A stretch of DNA of 64,000 nt, from assembly GCA_964447535.1 (NCBI GenBank), contig CAYUST010000005.1, forward strand, positions 1-64,000. The letters run 5' to 3'. Positions 1 to 10,508 of the stretch are shown piece by piece. This DNA is from CAYUST01 sp964447535. Its GTDB lineage: Bacteria; Patescibacteriota; Gracilibacteria; Absconditabacterales; Absconditicoccaceae. Positions within the stretch are counted from its first letter, which is position 1, and each line of letters begins with the position of its first letter. Under the pieces are notes generated by a model that made no database searches, was not told the origin of the DNA, and was given only the letters and a program-made list of their open reading frames with translations. The translations under genes were made by a program, and so were the position numbers.

Positions 1-73
1 AGCCAACGAGCAGAATCGAACTGCCGACCTCACCCTTACCATGGGTGTGCTCTACCGACTGAGCTACGTTGGC
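1..73 (-). tRNA. tRNA-Thr (anticodon GGU)
   Basis: The minus strand folds into a complete cloverleaf: a 7-bp acceptor (GCCAACG with CGTTGGC), a D arm GCTCAGTCGGTAGAGC, an anticodon stem CACCC/GGGTG around loop ATGGTAA, and a T arm with TTCGATT. Positions 34-36 are GGT, which reads ACC and ACU threonine codons. The discriminator base is at position 1, so an encoded CCA, if any, lies outside the window. Confidence 0.93.
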
Positions 74-132
74 GCCACATGTGCCTACCGATACTGATTT
101 GCCTCATAAATGCAATTGAAAACAGAATTTCC

Positions 133-711
133 TTAGGTGCCTGATGCTCGAAACCCGCCAATTCGTGAAGCTCCATTGATAATAAATAGCATGAGACATG
201 TGGAGATCGTCATACTGATGATAATAAACGGCAGATACGGTAATCTACTCATGCCTGCCACATAGTTGATGAAATCTTCAAGGTTGAAAAAGAGAATACG
301 TACGACCAAAAACGACTTCCACTCATGCAATCTATCAATAAATGCATGAGTTTGTTTGGTCCCCTGCTCTCCAAAAAACCACGCAATGATGCGATCGCCA
401 TACCATCTTCCCAAAAAATATGCGGTGGTGATTCATACAAAATTACCCACCATCAACCAAAGTATGCTTTCGTAGAAAGGCAAAAGTGTCCCGGCGAGAA
501 TATATATGACCGAACCCGATAGCGGAGCAAAAATGACCGTCGATGCTTTGACGAGCACTAACAATATAATCCCGATCACATAGTTCTCTTGAAACGCATC
601 ACTGATGTACGTAGTCCCCAATACTTTTTGTAACAAATAACTCAAACCAATAACTACCGCCAAAGTAAGTAGTCACGTGAATATTTTTCTGCCAGATGAT
701 TCGTGTTGCAT
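133..711 (-). CDS. DedA-family (SNARE-associated-like) membrane protein
   Basis: Read with UGA as glycine this is one 192-residue integral membrane protein starting at the ATG at 711 (MQHESSGRKIF) and ending in TAA. Two in-frame TGA codons (673-675 and 433-435) would otherwise break it. Hydrophobic helices occur near residues 9-25, 42-60, 68-95, 140-155 and 160-180. The stretch VFAPLSGSVIYILAGTLLPF-like (here IFAPLSGSVIYILAG) with the later FFNLEDFINYVAG follows the DedA pattern of a re-entrant F-x-P-x-x-x-G helix and a second R/F-x-x-x-x-N-x-x-A-G copy. DedA proteins are polytopic inner-membrane proteins linked to lipid scrambling and proton-dependent transport; the substrate here is unknown. 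The conserved Arg of the second motif is less clear. It is transcribed divergently from the subtilase gene. Confidence 0.7.
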
Positions 712-863
712 GGAGAGTGAGCGCTAAAAGTGAGTAATTACTTTCTCGTTTTTGAGATAAATAGCAAGTGTTTGTGGATGCGTTTAGGTAGCAAGTATGC
801 GAAAGTTGTTTATACTGAGACACACAGGACGACAAAAAATATGTTTTATGTGTGCATTCTCTA

Positions 864-2687
864 ATGAACATATCGAGTATGAAGAGCTGAAAAAAATATC
901 TAGGCAGAATCTTTTTGCTGTTGGGTAGTTTGTGTGTATGTCTACCAAGTCTGAGTAGTGCTGCTACAGAAAGTATTCCCAAACTGTTGTTTTTAGTATG
1001 TGCCGCATCGTATGAAACCGTGCAAGATGCAATCGAACAAGTAAATACCTCTCAAACTACTAGTGCGTACAATGCCTACACCGTCGCAAAACAAAACTAC
1101 GAAGTCTGTCATGCTTCTGCACTTGATGAAGCAAACAAACTCCTCGATGCGTGAGCGCAAGCAATCAGCGACGACAAGCTCGCAGACGCCTACAACTCAT
1201 ATCGTTCAGTCTATGACGGGATAGTCTATGATGCACGAGGACTCGAACACACGTTACCCTCTCTCCTGATCGCGCAAGCACAGCAGAGCTATCAACGTGG
1301 AGAATATACTCCTGCAGAAAGTTTCCTCGCGCAAGCGCAAGACTATGATTTGGATAACGAAACCAAATTTTCATACCTCTACATGCGTGCTGTCTTGTAT
1401 GCTGCACGTCAGGATTTTGACGAGTCCAGCGACTACGGTACTCAAGCCAAGAAACTTGCTAGCACTGCTGAGCAACAAACATTGATCCAAAATTTCTTGA
1501 CCTATATTGCCAATCGTGCGCAAGCAGCGACTAATGATCCATTGAGTTTTCGTCAACCCTGGTTGCAAGGATTGTGAATAGATCAAGCTTGGAAGCTTCT
1601 CAAATCAACCAAGCAAGTGATCGTGGCGGTGATTGATAATGGTATGGATCTCAGTCATCCAGACTTGCTTGGACAGATGCGAACCAATAGCAATGAAATT
1701 CCCTCCAACAAGATAGATGATGATAACAATGGCTACATAGATGATGTCGATGGCTACAACTTTTATGACAAACATGCGTTGCTTCCTCCCAACGGGAGTC
1801 ATGGTACCCAAGTAAGTGGTTTGATCTGAGCGTTACCAAATAATAAGATTGGTATTGCTGGTATCGTCCCCCACGTAGCAATCATGCCACTCGCTGTGTG
1901 TGCAGGCAATACGTGTTTATCGAGTCAGTTGCTCGCAGCGCCTGTACGCTACGCAGTGGACAACGGCGCACAGGTCATCAACATGAGCTTGGTCTCCAAG
2001 CATACGACCTTCTCTCCAGAATTGACAGATGCTATCACCTATGCGCATAGCAAAGGAGTAACAGTCGTCATCGCAGCAGGCAACTGAATGTGAACGGGCG
2101 AAGAAAAAGTAGGCGTCAATACGACCACCCACGCGCTCACGCCACTGTGTAACGAACTGCGAGCACAGCACATTATTGGTGTATGAGCTGCCTCAGCAAC
2201 CTGAAAACTCCTGCCTTGGTCGAACTACGGACGCTGTATGGATGTGGCTACCTACGGTGAAAACGTCCTCACGACAACCACCACAGAAGAACTCTCAGGT
2301 GTCTATGCGTTCACCGAATGAACGTCATTTGCAGCACCTATCATCGCAGGTATCACAGCACTCGGCTATGCACAATATACTGATCCTCATCCAGATGCGA
2401 TTTATGAAGCAATGCTTGCAAGTAGTACTGACGGCATCCATCCACAAGCAGACACCTTTCTTACCATCTTAGGTGCACTCCAAACAGATGCGTTGACCGA
2501 GAATAAAGTATCCCTCGTTGCACAAAAAATCACAACTATCCTCCTGCGTCAATCTGCTATCGAACGTACCAAAACGCGTAAAGCACTTTTCGTAGCCCTC
2601 GATACCTACGCGAAACAATTCCGCACCAAACAACAACGAGATAAATTACGCATTTTGATTGTGTTGAGAGAGGAGTTGAGAGAGTAG
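864..2687 (+). CDS. secreted subtilisin-like serine protease (S8)
   Basis: The product is about 607 residues with a signal peptide (KYLGRIFLLLGSLCVCLP then SLSSAAT), a roughly 200-residue helical pro-region with TPR-like character (SYQRGEYTPAESFLAQAQDY), and a subtilase catalytic domain. The triad is visible: Asp258 in VAVIDNGMD, His313 in NGSHGTQVSG and Ser488 in GTSFAAPIIAG, with oxyanion Asn in VVIAAGN. The glycine of the GTS motif is itself a UGA codon, as are others, so the gene is shattered under the standard code. Asp-rich IDDDNNGYIDDVDGYNF is typical of S8 family members with calcium sites. The start could also be the ATG at 879, five codons later. It likely acts outside the cell. It ends in TAG and converges on the Cys-rich gene. 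Confidence 0.88.
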
Positions 2688-2737
2688 AGAAAATTTATTA
2701 TGCGCGAGCGACGGTAGCATACAAAATGAATATTGAA

Positions 2738-2762
2738 AAACGCCCAGCGAAGCTGGGCGTTT
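2738..2762. terminator. shared terminator between convergent genes
   Basis: An 11-bp perfect stem (AAACGCCCAGC, loop GAA, GCTGGGCGTTT) lies between the convergent subtilase and Cys-rich genes. A run of A at 2736-2740 gives a T tract for minus-strand transcription, and TTT at 2760-2762 a short one for the plus strand, so it can serve both. Confidence 0.75.
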
Positions 2763-2791
2763 GGGAAACATTATTTTTTTTTGAAGACTCT

Positions 2792-5278
2792 TTAGAGAGG
2801 CACGCAACTATTGCTTGCCCACTTACAGAGTTGTTTCATTTCACCTTTGCCACAGAGTGACTTGGTAGTATTTTGTCCGCAGATGAGTGCTACACCATTG
2901 GGGACACAGAGTCCTGGATATGCGGTTTTTTTGGACGCAACTTCATTTGAAGGAACATATATGAGATGTTGATTTTGTGGATTTCCCGGAGGTACTTGGC
3001 ACATTGTCACGAGGGTGATAGGCGCACAAGTTGCGCTACAATAGGTACAATTACCACCATCAGTAGGAGTACATGCCACACCATTTGCTGTACCTGCGTC
3101 ACATGTTTCAGTGCCGTTGAGGACACCATCACCACAGTAGGTTTCGTTTGCGCTACAAGCCACACTTGTTTCTCCTACCACACACTCCCAGGTCCAACCG
3201 TCTTGAGGAGTGTAGACGAAATTTGCTACAGCACCATTGCCACAGAGCTCTCCTTCAGCTGGAGTCATAGGAATATAGTAATCTTGCATCATTGCAGCAC
3301 CACAGACAGGAGCAAGGACACAGCCAAGCTCTGTATCTAGGAGATATCCTGCAGCACAGGTGCACTGATCACTACAGTTTTCAGTGCTATCACATACTTC
3401 ATCACCATTGAGTATACCATCACCACAATAGGGAGAATCAAGTTCGACTGAAGTACACTCACTCGTGCAGTAGGTACATCCTTCACCACCATAGGTAGGT
3501 GTACAAACCGTGCCGTTGTCTACGCCATCATCACAACCTTCATCACCGTTGGTTTCACTATCACCGCAGTAAGCAGTTGCACCATTGGTGGTAGTACAAT
3601 CACTAGCACAAACCTCACAGCTCATCTCACCATAGAGACAAGTTTCAGTCTCGGTGTTACCATCATCACATGTTTCATCACCGTTGGTTTCACTATCACC
3701 GCAGTAAGCAGTTACACCATTGGTGGTAGTACAATCACTAGCACAAACTTCACAACTCATTTCACCGTAGACACAAGTTTCAGTGGTAGTATTTCCATCA
3801 TCACACTGTTCACCAGCAGTCGCTATACCATTACCACACACTGACATACAAGCTGTGTGTTGCTCATTGACTACAGTTCCTTCCGGGCAATACGTACAAC
3901 TAGCAGCGCCTTCGGCATCAGAATATGTGTTTCACTCACATGCACTACAGCTAGCAGCACCTGCTTCACTATAGGTACCTAATGAACATGGTGCACAGAG
4001 TACACCGTCTGTACTTGATGTGCCTGCAGGACAGAGTGTACATATGTTTGGACCAAATACACAAGGCTCATCGCCACAAATAGAACTTTCATTCAAACTA
4101 TTAAATCCTCACGTACAATAGAAACCGTCTTCGAAGTCACAAACTGAAGAACAACCATCACCATTGTTTGGGTTAGCATCATCACACACTTCGTTGTTGG
4201 TTTGCTGTATGTAACCATCTCCGCAGGTCGGAAGATTACATTTATTTGTACATTCATCAGTGTTGTATTGATTTCCATCATCACACGCTTCGTCACCATT
4301 GAGTTCACCGTCTCCACAGTATGAGGTTGCTCCATTGACTGTCTGACAAGTACTATCACATACCTCACAACTCATCTCACCGTAGGTACATGCTTCTGTC
4401 GTTGTATTGCCATCATCACACGCTTCGTCACCATTGAGTTCACTATCGCCACAGTATGCAGTTGCTCCATTGACTGTCTGACAAGTACTATCACATACCT
4501 CACAACTCATCTCACCGTAGGTACATGCTTCTGTCGTTGTATTACCATCATCACAGGTTTCTCCAGCACTTACGATCTGATCACCACACACAGGAAGTGT
4601 ACAATCGTTTCTACAGGTATCTGTATTGCTCGCATTGCCATCATCACACGCTTCACCGCCATTTTGGATACCATCTCCACAATAGGGAGACACTACTTGG
4701 ACGAGTGAACAATTAGCAGAGCAGTAGCTACATCCATTTCCTCCATAGGTTGGAGTACATACTGATCCATTGTTGCCTGCGTTATCACACGTTTCACCAT
4801 TTCATGCATTGGTTGTTCCATCACCACAATAACTTGTAGCACCAGCTACAGACTGACAAATACTATTACATACCGTACAACTCATCTGGCCGTAGGTACA
4901 AGTTTCGGTGACCGTATTGCCATCGTCACACGTTTCACCATTTCACGCATTGGTAGTGCCATTGCCACAGTAGCTCGTAGCTCCTGCTACCAATTGGCAA
5001 GTGCTATTACATACCTGACAACTCATGAGACCATACGCACATGCTTCGGTCGTTGTATTACCATCATCACATTGTTCTCCCGCGCCGACGATACCATTAC
5101 CACAAATATTGGTAACTATCGGCTGACATTTCGGATTTGAGGCGCCATTCCACTGACAACCATTTGCAGTACAATCATTATTTTTTGTAAAGCTACTACA
5201 CTCTACCGCAGATACCTGGGTTCCCATAGTCCACATGAAACCTAGCCCGAGGAGGGCGATAACCAGTTTCTTCATCAT
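2792..5278 (-). CDS. secreted Cys-rich repeat protein, DUF4215/myxococcus-type modules
   Basis: An 828-residue secreted protein starts at ATG 5278 (MMKKLVIALLGLGF, a signal peptide ending near QVSA). It is built of about twelve tandem modules of the form C-G-D-G-x-x-N-G-D-E-x-C-D-D-G-N-T-x-T-E-x-C, which is the disulfide repeat known from myxobacterial and other large extracellular proteins (DUF4215). In the middle (about residues 390-480) the pattern switches to a TNF-receptor/ephrin-like Cys motif (CAPCSLGTYSEAG). The ends carry a different pair of short Cys motifs, NGCQW and LCKWASNSC. Several modules use UGA at their glycines, e.g. around 4800 and 4940. Neighbouring modules are almost identical at DNA level (e.g. 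4260-4380 against 4380-4500), suggesting expansion by recombination. Likely a rigid disulfide-rich surface or adhesion protein; the ligand is unknown. Confidence 0.82.
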
Positions 5279-5451
5279 TGTAGATAAACAATAAAAACAT
5301 CGGGTACTCCCGTTGATCTCCGTAGATATCACCATCTAGTGAGAAATTGCAAGTGAAGCTTTTGGATAAGTGTACTCAATAATATTCCCCCCAACCTTGT
5401 AATCTCTTCCCTGATGCGTATACTGCGGATAATTTTAGGAACTCGAAACAG

Positions 5452-7152
5452 ATGCAACTTCGTGAACAACTCATTGATGGATTGAAGCAATTTGGTGCAT
5501 TGCGTGCAGAGGAATTGCTCGAGGTGCCCGTGGATCGTACCAAGGGAGATTTCGCGTTGCCATGTTTCACCTTTGCCAAAGAACTCAAAGCGAATCCGAT
5601 GCAACTTGCTCAGCAATATGCATCAGAAATTATGCAAGCCTTGCCCGAGGGTGTAGAACGTGTCGAAGCGACAGGACCGTACATCAATTTTTTTTATGCA
5701 CCATGATTTTTGGCCAATCAGGTAATAGGCGAGGTGTTGGACACAGGAAAGCAATATGGGCAAGGTGCAGCCACCTGACAGACCTGGCTCGTCGAAGGAC
5801 GACAACCCAATACGCACAAAGTATTCCATATTGGTCATCTGAGAAATGCATTGATTAGTGAAGCAATTGCTACCTTGCTCGAGACTGCCGGACACAAAGT
5901 GGTGAGATGTTCGTATATGGGAGATATCGGAGCACACGTGGCGAAGTGGGTCTGGTACTATACCAATTTTTCAAATGCACCTATCCCAGATACGCACGTC
6001 AGTGAGCGAGCAGGAGAACTCTATGCATTAGCGACCGAAAAAGTCGGTGAAGACAAAGAACGCTATGGGGCCGAAATTCATGCGATACACAAACGTCTCG
6101 AAGAAGGAGATCCAACGCTGGTGCCGTTGTGGAAAGAAACAGCTGCGAAATGTTTGGAGGATATCCATGCGATCAACGCAGAATTGTGAAGTACTATTGA
6201 TAGAGAATACCTCGAAAGTGAAGTAGAAAAGCCAGGTATTGAGTTGGTTAAACAACTTGCAGCAACTGGTAAAGGAGGTGTTCACGAGAGTGAATGAGCA
6301 TTGATTGTGAATCTAGAAGAATACAATTTATGAGTCTTTGTCTTGCTCAAATCTAACGGCGCATCTTTGTATTCGACCAAAGATCTTGCACTCGCGTATC
6401 TCAAGCAACGTGAATACAAGTTTGATGCATCACTCTTTGTCGTGGCGACCGAGCAGATACATCATTTCAACCAGCTCTTCAAAACGCTAGAGCTGATTGG
6501 GTATGAATGAGCAGAACATCTCGAACATGTCGCCTACGGAATGGTTGAACTTCCTACGGGCAAGATGTCATCGAGGGAAGGTAATGTGATTACCTACTAT
6601 GCGTTCCGTGATAGATTGCTAGAAATTGCTACACAATTAGTCGCCAACAGAAACATATCTGATGATGAAAAAGAACGTCTCGCTCGCGCTGTGGCGTTTG
6701 GGGCAATGAAGTTTTCGTTCCTCTTGCCGGACACCTTCAAAAAAATAATAGTTGATCCAGAGCAGGCCGTTTCCTTCGATGGGGAGACCTGACCATATAT
6801 TCAGTATACGCATGCTCGTTGTTGTTCACTACTCAGCAAGGCAGGACGAACTGAATGAAAAACTCGATCCCCTGATCTTTTGCAAACTCTCCAAGAGAAA
6901 CAGCTCCTTCTTCACCTAGCAGATTTCCCTAGTCTGGTCCAAAGAGCAGCGCGTGAATATAAACCCAATATGATTGCGAGATTCACGCTTGAATTAGCGC
7001 ATCTTTTCAATACTTATTATCAAGCAGAGCAAATTATTATTGCAGACAATCCTGAGCTGACGCATGCGCGCTGTGCTCTCGTGGCTACGACCAAACAAGT
7101 CTTGGCGAATGCACTCAAAATCTTAGGTATAGAAGCGGTTGAGCGTATGTAG
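5452..7152 (+). CDS. argS: arginyl-tRNA synthetase
   Basis: This 566-residue class I synthetase charges tRNA-Arg. The HIGH motif is HIGHLRNA at residues 126-133 and a KMSKS-like site is KMSSR near residue 371. The N-terminal part (residues 1-90, starting MQLREQLIDGLKQFG) resembles the ArgRS additional domain, with the family signature ATGPYINFFYAP-G-F, and the C-terminal part (about 430-566) is the helical anticodon-binding DALR domain ending LKILGIEAVERM. Length is normal for the family. Eight in-frame TGA codons were counted, all at positions where glycine is plausible, for example PYINFFYAPG and DGETGPYIQY. It ends in TAG and stands between a divergent Cys-rich gene and a small membrane protein. 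Confidence 0.96.
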
Positions 7153-7206
7153 TTGTCTTTATGTATACAAATTATTTCTCATTTATCTCTTTGTAGCAAT
7201 ATTGTC

Positions 7207-7626
7207 ATGGTAATGAAAGTTATAAGAAGCAAAGTACTCCCTTGGTTTGTCTCATTGTTGTGATTAGCATTGGCGATCTATACAGGACGATTATATATGG
7301 AACAAGCACAAATTACTGCTTCGGGAGAGATAATGCAGTGGATAGGATTGATTGTAGCATGAGGATTGTGATGCTATCTTTTTTTGACGCGTTTCATTCC
7401 ATCGTTCATTCCTCTCAGTAGATGGATGTGGCCACTCGTGGCAATCCTGATAATTATGTTTAGTGATGCATATTTGATAGATGATACCACGAGATCGGTC
7501 TTCTTGAGAGACCTTCTCAAAGTCATAGGGGTCTTGATGATTTTCCTCGGCGCTTCCAAAGCACTGGTCTCTCCTGCGAGAGAGCAGCAACTCATCGATG
7601 ATCAAACAGAAATTATAGAGGTGTAA
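7207..7626 (+). CDS. small membrane protein of unknown function
   Basis: A 139-residue protein with about four predicted membrane helices (LPWFVSLLGLALAIY, MQWIGLIVAGGLGCYLF, MWPLVAILIIMF, LLKVIGVLMIFLGA) and a charged C-terminus ending QTEIIEV. Three UGA glycines lie in the first half, so only the second half is open under the standard code. It follows argS by 54 bases, behind the T-rich leader typical of this genome, and ends in TAA. I do not recognise a family. Confidence 0.7.
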
Positions 7627-7663
7627 TACCAACTTGTAGACGAAGAGAAACTTTCAGTTTAAC

Positions 7664-7688
7664 AAAAAAACCCCGCACTACGGCGGGG
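7664..7688 (-). terminator. intrinsic terminator of the CPBP gene
   Basis: On the minus strand a stem CCCCGC/GCGGGG with loop CGTAGT is followed by seven T (complement of 7664-7670). It lies 24 bases past the stop of the CPBP protease gene. Confidence 0.8.
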
Positions 7689-7712
7689 AAACTCTCACAT
7701 CATACTGCGAGA

Positions 7713-9008
7713 TTATTTTTCTGTATAGAAATCGGGTCTCCCGATTTTTGACCATGGTCTATTTAGATTTGGTGCGTCAGGTGGATGAATAGTTTGTGAA
7801 GGCGCGTATTTTTCTAAGAAGTGGTTTGCTACTAAACTCACTACTGTTTGAATCAAGAGATAGATAACACCCATTTTCCAACCGAGTGCAACTATACAAC
7901 ACATTCCAATACTTCCACTGGTGAACCCCATCCAAAACAATTTCACTGCATGATTCGGTGAAATACTTTTCACCATCGACATAATAATCAAATAGACCAT
8001 CACCATACGGAGATAGATAGAGGGAATTACGCCAGAGAAGATATAATTGGCTATATATATCATTCCAAGTAGTAAGAATGGACCAATAATTGCTGGTAGT
8101 ATTTTTTCTCCCACTGAGTCAGTTTTTGTGTCAGTACTTTCATCATAGTAGATGAGAGTGAATATCACGTCTATGAGCGATGATATTGTTATCGTTATAG
8201 CGATATAGTCTAACAATGTCCATCCGGGTAAAGGCGCAGGTGTTCCCTTTCCTTCAAACCAAATGAGTAGATCTCTGATATCTTGGTTGAAGAGCAGATA
8301 AGCTATACCTACTACCAAAAGGTGAGAGACTATTTTGATGTACCTATTATTCTCAGTCACTTGCCCTTTGAGACCTGAGAACAGTATCGCATTGAACATA
8401 AAGTGCATCAAGATACACGGTATCAAACCAAACTTGATAAAGACAAATGCATAGAAGAATCCTCCTATAAATTGAGTAGTCACATATCCAATTTTTTTCT
8501 CTTTTTCCTGTTTGAAATTGGCGAGATGCATCCATGACCAGAGCGCATTTCCTGCGATCAGGAACGCCCATATGCCAATGGTGCTAGTGATTCCAAATGC
8601 GTCGGGCAAGAAGTCTATAAAGAGCCATCGCCCTATAATTTCCTCAATGGTGATGATTACTAAGAGCTCTGCGAGCCAGTATTTTTTTGCATCACCATAC
8701 TTGAAGATGGAACGATTTGAAACTGGTTTTCCAAGAATTTTTTTCACTATGAATAGTATCGTTAGCGCGATTGGTATCCTCAAAACCACGATACCTATCA
8801 TCATCCCCATAGTGACGACCATAGTTCCTCCAGGAGTGATAGCCTTGATCTTCCCACTAAAGAAGGTAAGCAAATCATTCCAAAGCTGTGGGGGAGTGAC
8901 ATAGTACGCTAGACAGGCTAATATAAAGTATGTTAGTACGCTAGAAACTATTCCTTGATTGCGAATCTGCAACAAAAAGTCTCGGCGGAATTTAATTTTT
9001 ACACCCAT
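7713..9008 (-). CDS. CPBP-family intramembrane metalloprotease
   Basis: A 431-residue polytopic membrane protein with more than ten hydrophobic segments. The three CPBP (CAAX protease/bacteriocin-processing, Abi) motifs are in order: E-E-x-x-x-R as EEIIGR at residues 122-127, a His in WSWMHLAN at 161, and H-x-x-x-N as HFMFN at 202-206. These residues form the catalytic site of intramembrane glutamate proteases. The family processes prenylated or secreted peptides; the substrate here cannot be inferred. Residues 230-431 form a second hydrophobic half beyond the normal CPBP length. No UGA codon occurs. Start is ATG 9008 (MGVKIKFRRD), stop TAA. Confidence 0.82.
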   Translation of the reverse strand: MGVKIKFRRDFLLQIRNQGIVSSVLTYFILACLAYYVTPPQLWNDLLTFFSGKIKAITPGGTMVVTMGMMIGIVVLRIPIALTILFIVKKILGKPVSNRSIFKYGDAKKYWLAELLVIITIEEIIGRWLFIDFLPDAFGITSTIGIWAFLIAGNALWSWMHLANFKQEKEKKIGYVTTQFIGGFFYAFVFIKFGLIPCILMHFMFNAILFSGLKGQVTENNRYIKIVSHLLVVGIAYLLFNQDIRDLLIWFEGKGTPAPLPGWTLLDYIAITITISSLIDVIFTLIYYDESTDTKTDSVGEKILPAIIGPFLLLGMIYIANYIFSGVIPSIYLRMVMVYLIIMSMVKSISPNHAVKLFWMGFTSGSIGMCCIVALGWKMGVIYLLIQTVVSLVANHFLEKYAPSQTIHPPDAPNLNRPWSKIGRPDFYTEK

Positions 9009-9170
9009 ATAGTTTTTTTTTAAGATTAAGTATTGTTAATGAATTTTCTGTATAGTTTTTATAAATATAAATCAAGTTATGTCAATACTTCTTTTGCCTA
9101 ATTTACTGATAAGTTCTTTCTCTTGAAGTTACTCAAGAAATGACTATCAAATCGTCTGTCGCATTTTTGT

Positions 9171-9247
9171 GCAGATGTAGCATAATTGGCTAATGCACCT
9201 CCTTGCCAAGGAGGATATTGCGAGTTCGAGTCTCGTCATCTGCTCCA
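9171..9247 (+). tRNA. tRNA-Gly (anticodon GCC) with encoded CCA
   Basis: Acceptor GCAGATG pairs with CATCTGC; the anticodon stem CCTCC/GGAGG encloses TTGCCAA, so the anticodon is GCC, reading GGC and GGU. The discriminator is U73 as expected for bacterial glycine tRNAs, and CCA is encoded at 9245-9247. It is the ordinary glycine tRNA to compare with the UCA one at 26937. Confidence 0.95.
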
Positions 9248-9279
9248 CGTGATATGCAGTTTCTTAGTATACAAATTAA

Positions 9280-9303
9280 AACTTCTCGAAGAGAAGTTTT
9301 TTT
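9280..9303 (+). terminator. intrinsic terminator after tRNA-Gly
   Basis: Stem AACTTCTC, loop GAA, GAGAAGTT, followed by TTTTT. It sits 33 bases after the tRNA-Gly(GCC) gene on the same strand. Confidence 0.85.
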
Positions 9304-9340
9304 ATTGAATCTCTCGGACCAAGAGTGGTTGATGAGGAGG

Positions 9341-9403
9341 AGCCCCGCGCCTTTGGCGCGGGATTGTTCTTACTTCTAAAAAAATTTGTCTGCAAATTTT
9401 TTT
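9341..9403. other. two unassigned hairpins in intergenic DNA
   Basis: Two perfect inverted repeats stand side by side: CCCGCGCC/GGCGCGGG around 9344-9363 with a TTT loop, and AAAAAAATTTG/CAAATTTTTTT at about 9378-9402 with loop TCTG. Neither flanks a coding end directly. They may be extra termination structures or a small intergenic repeat. Confidence 0.5.
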
Positions 9404-9414
9404 AGAGGGCGAAC

Positions 9415-9440
9415 AAAAAAAGCAGGGGATTCCCCTGCTT
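9415..9440 (-). terminator. terminator of the 10.7-9.4 kb minus-strand operon
   Basis: On the minus strand AAGCAGGGGA/TCCCCTGCTT forms a perfect stem followed by TTTTTT (complement of 9415-9420), nine bases past the last stop codon of the operon. Confidence 0.85.
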
Positions 9441-9448
9441 TGAAAGAC

Positions 9449-9787
9449 CTATTTACTTCATGGTTGCCAGTAGTCTGCAGCTACTGATTGCGCGCGCAGG
9501 ATGTAAATGATGAAATGCTTATCCTCTTTGGATTGCAAAGCATCACCCAAGATCTGCGCGAGTTCTGCATCCTGTGTTTTCGTGATCTGTACATTTTTGT
9601 ACACGGCCTCGATCGACCGGATCATATTCCAGGCATGCACATAGCGCACGGATTGCGTGTCCTGACACATCTCTGCTATCTGCGAAATTTTTTTCAAAAC
9701 CTTACTGTTTTTTGCAGACACATATTCCTGTGCAGTGACGAAATTCGTCAAACATAAGAGTGCGATAAGGTAGATTGTTTTTTTCAT
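9449..9787 (-). CDS. small secreted protein, unknown function
   Basis: A 112-residue protein with a clear signal peptide (MKKTIYLIALLCLTNFVTA-Q). The mature part is helical and charged (KVLKKISQIAEMCQDTQSV, ALQSKEDKHFIIYIL). The first TGA at 9458-9460 is read as glycine, so the true C-terminus is WQP-G-S-K followed by TAG at 9449. It is the last gene of a four-gene minus-strand run that ends at the terminator at 9421. No family is recognised. Confidence 0.68.
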
Positions 9788-9793
9788 ATGTAT

Positions 9794-10015
9794 TTATTTT
9801 TCTTTCACTTCTTCCAAAGAAATTTCGAATCGTTCGCGGATGCCGTCTTTCAATAATATAACGGTGATGTCTTTGCCGAATGAGGCATACGAACCACCCA
9901 TTTCATAGCCATTCTGTTTGGCATAGGTTTTTGCATATCCCCATAGCACGGAAATCTCTGTGATACCTTGCTTTTGCAGATAGGCAAGCATAGCGGGTTT
10001 TGTACTGTTTTCCAT
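9794..10015 (-). CDS. small cytoplasmic protein, unknown function
   Basis: A 73-residue acidic protein (MENSTKPAMLAYLQKQGITE ... ISLEEVKEK) without a signal peptide or membrane segment. It begins three bases after the end of the zinc-ribbon gene and ends six bases before the next, so it belongs to the same operon. No UGA codon and no recognised family. Confidence 0.6.
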   Translation of the reverse strand: MENSTKPAMLAYLQKQGITEISVLWGYAKTYAKQNGYEMGGSYASFGKDITVILLKDGIRERFEISLEEVKEK

Positions 10016-10018
10016 ATG

Positions 10019-10508
10019 CTATCCTATAAGTTGTTTACGTTTACTCCCTCCACAATTTCCACAGGTGAGGTCTATCACGCCACTGGTACTCCGCGCAACA
10101 TAGTTACCACAGGTGCAAGCAGGTTTTTCTACGATGACGCCACCAGCTTGAGGAGCAAAAGGAGAAAGGTGGTCGTTTTCGGATATAGTACTTTTTTGTG
10201 CATCTGCAGTTGGACTTGTTTCCACCACTTCCTGCCACAAGACGCTAAATCCCAACCCTATTTCTACCTTTTCCCCATGAGTCGATGACTTCAATCTTTT
10301 CCAAAGTCCCAACATGAGTGTCTCTATATCAGCTGTGCTGATCATCGGAGAAAGGAGATGAGCGAAATTTTTTTTTTTGTCCAAATCGTGGATGATAGCG
10401 GTCTTTGATAAAGACACTACTCACGAGACGACATGGCTTGCCCGTGTGATCAATGATACAAATATGTTTTTTCGCGCCTTGGTGGTCAATTAAGAAATAT
10501 AGTTTCAT
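10019..10508 (-). CDS. zinc-ribbon protein with a frameshift at an A11 run
   Basis: Two overlapping frames together make one protein. The first frame starts at ATG 10508 (MKLYFLIDHQGAKKH, KPCRLVSSVFIKDRYHPRFG) and looks coding until an A11 tract (T11 at 10368-10378 on the plus strand). After the tract, the frame one base further on continues as KKKNFAHLLSPMISTADI and carries a C-terminal zinc ribbon, CTCGNYVARSTSG ... LTCGNCGG, ending in TAG at 10019. Staying in the first frame gives a poor tail ending at TAG near 10240. One extra A, or slippage on the run, would explain it. About 163 residues when joined. The function is unknown; the Cys pairs suggest a metal-binding nucleic-acid or protein-binding module. 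Confidence 0.55.
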
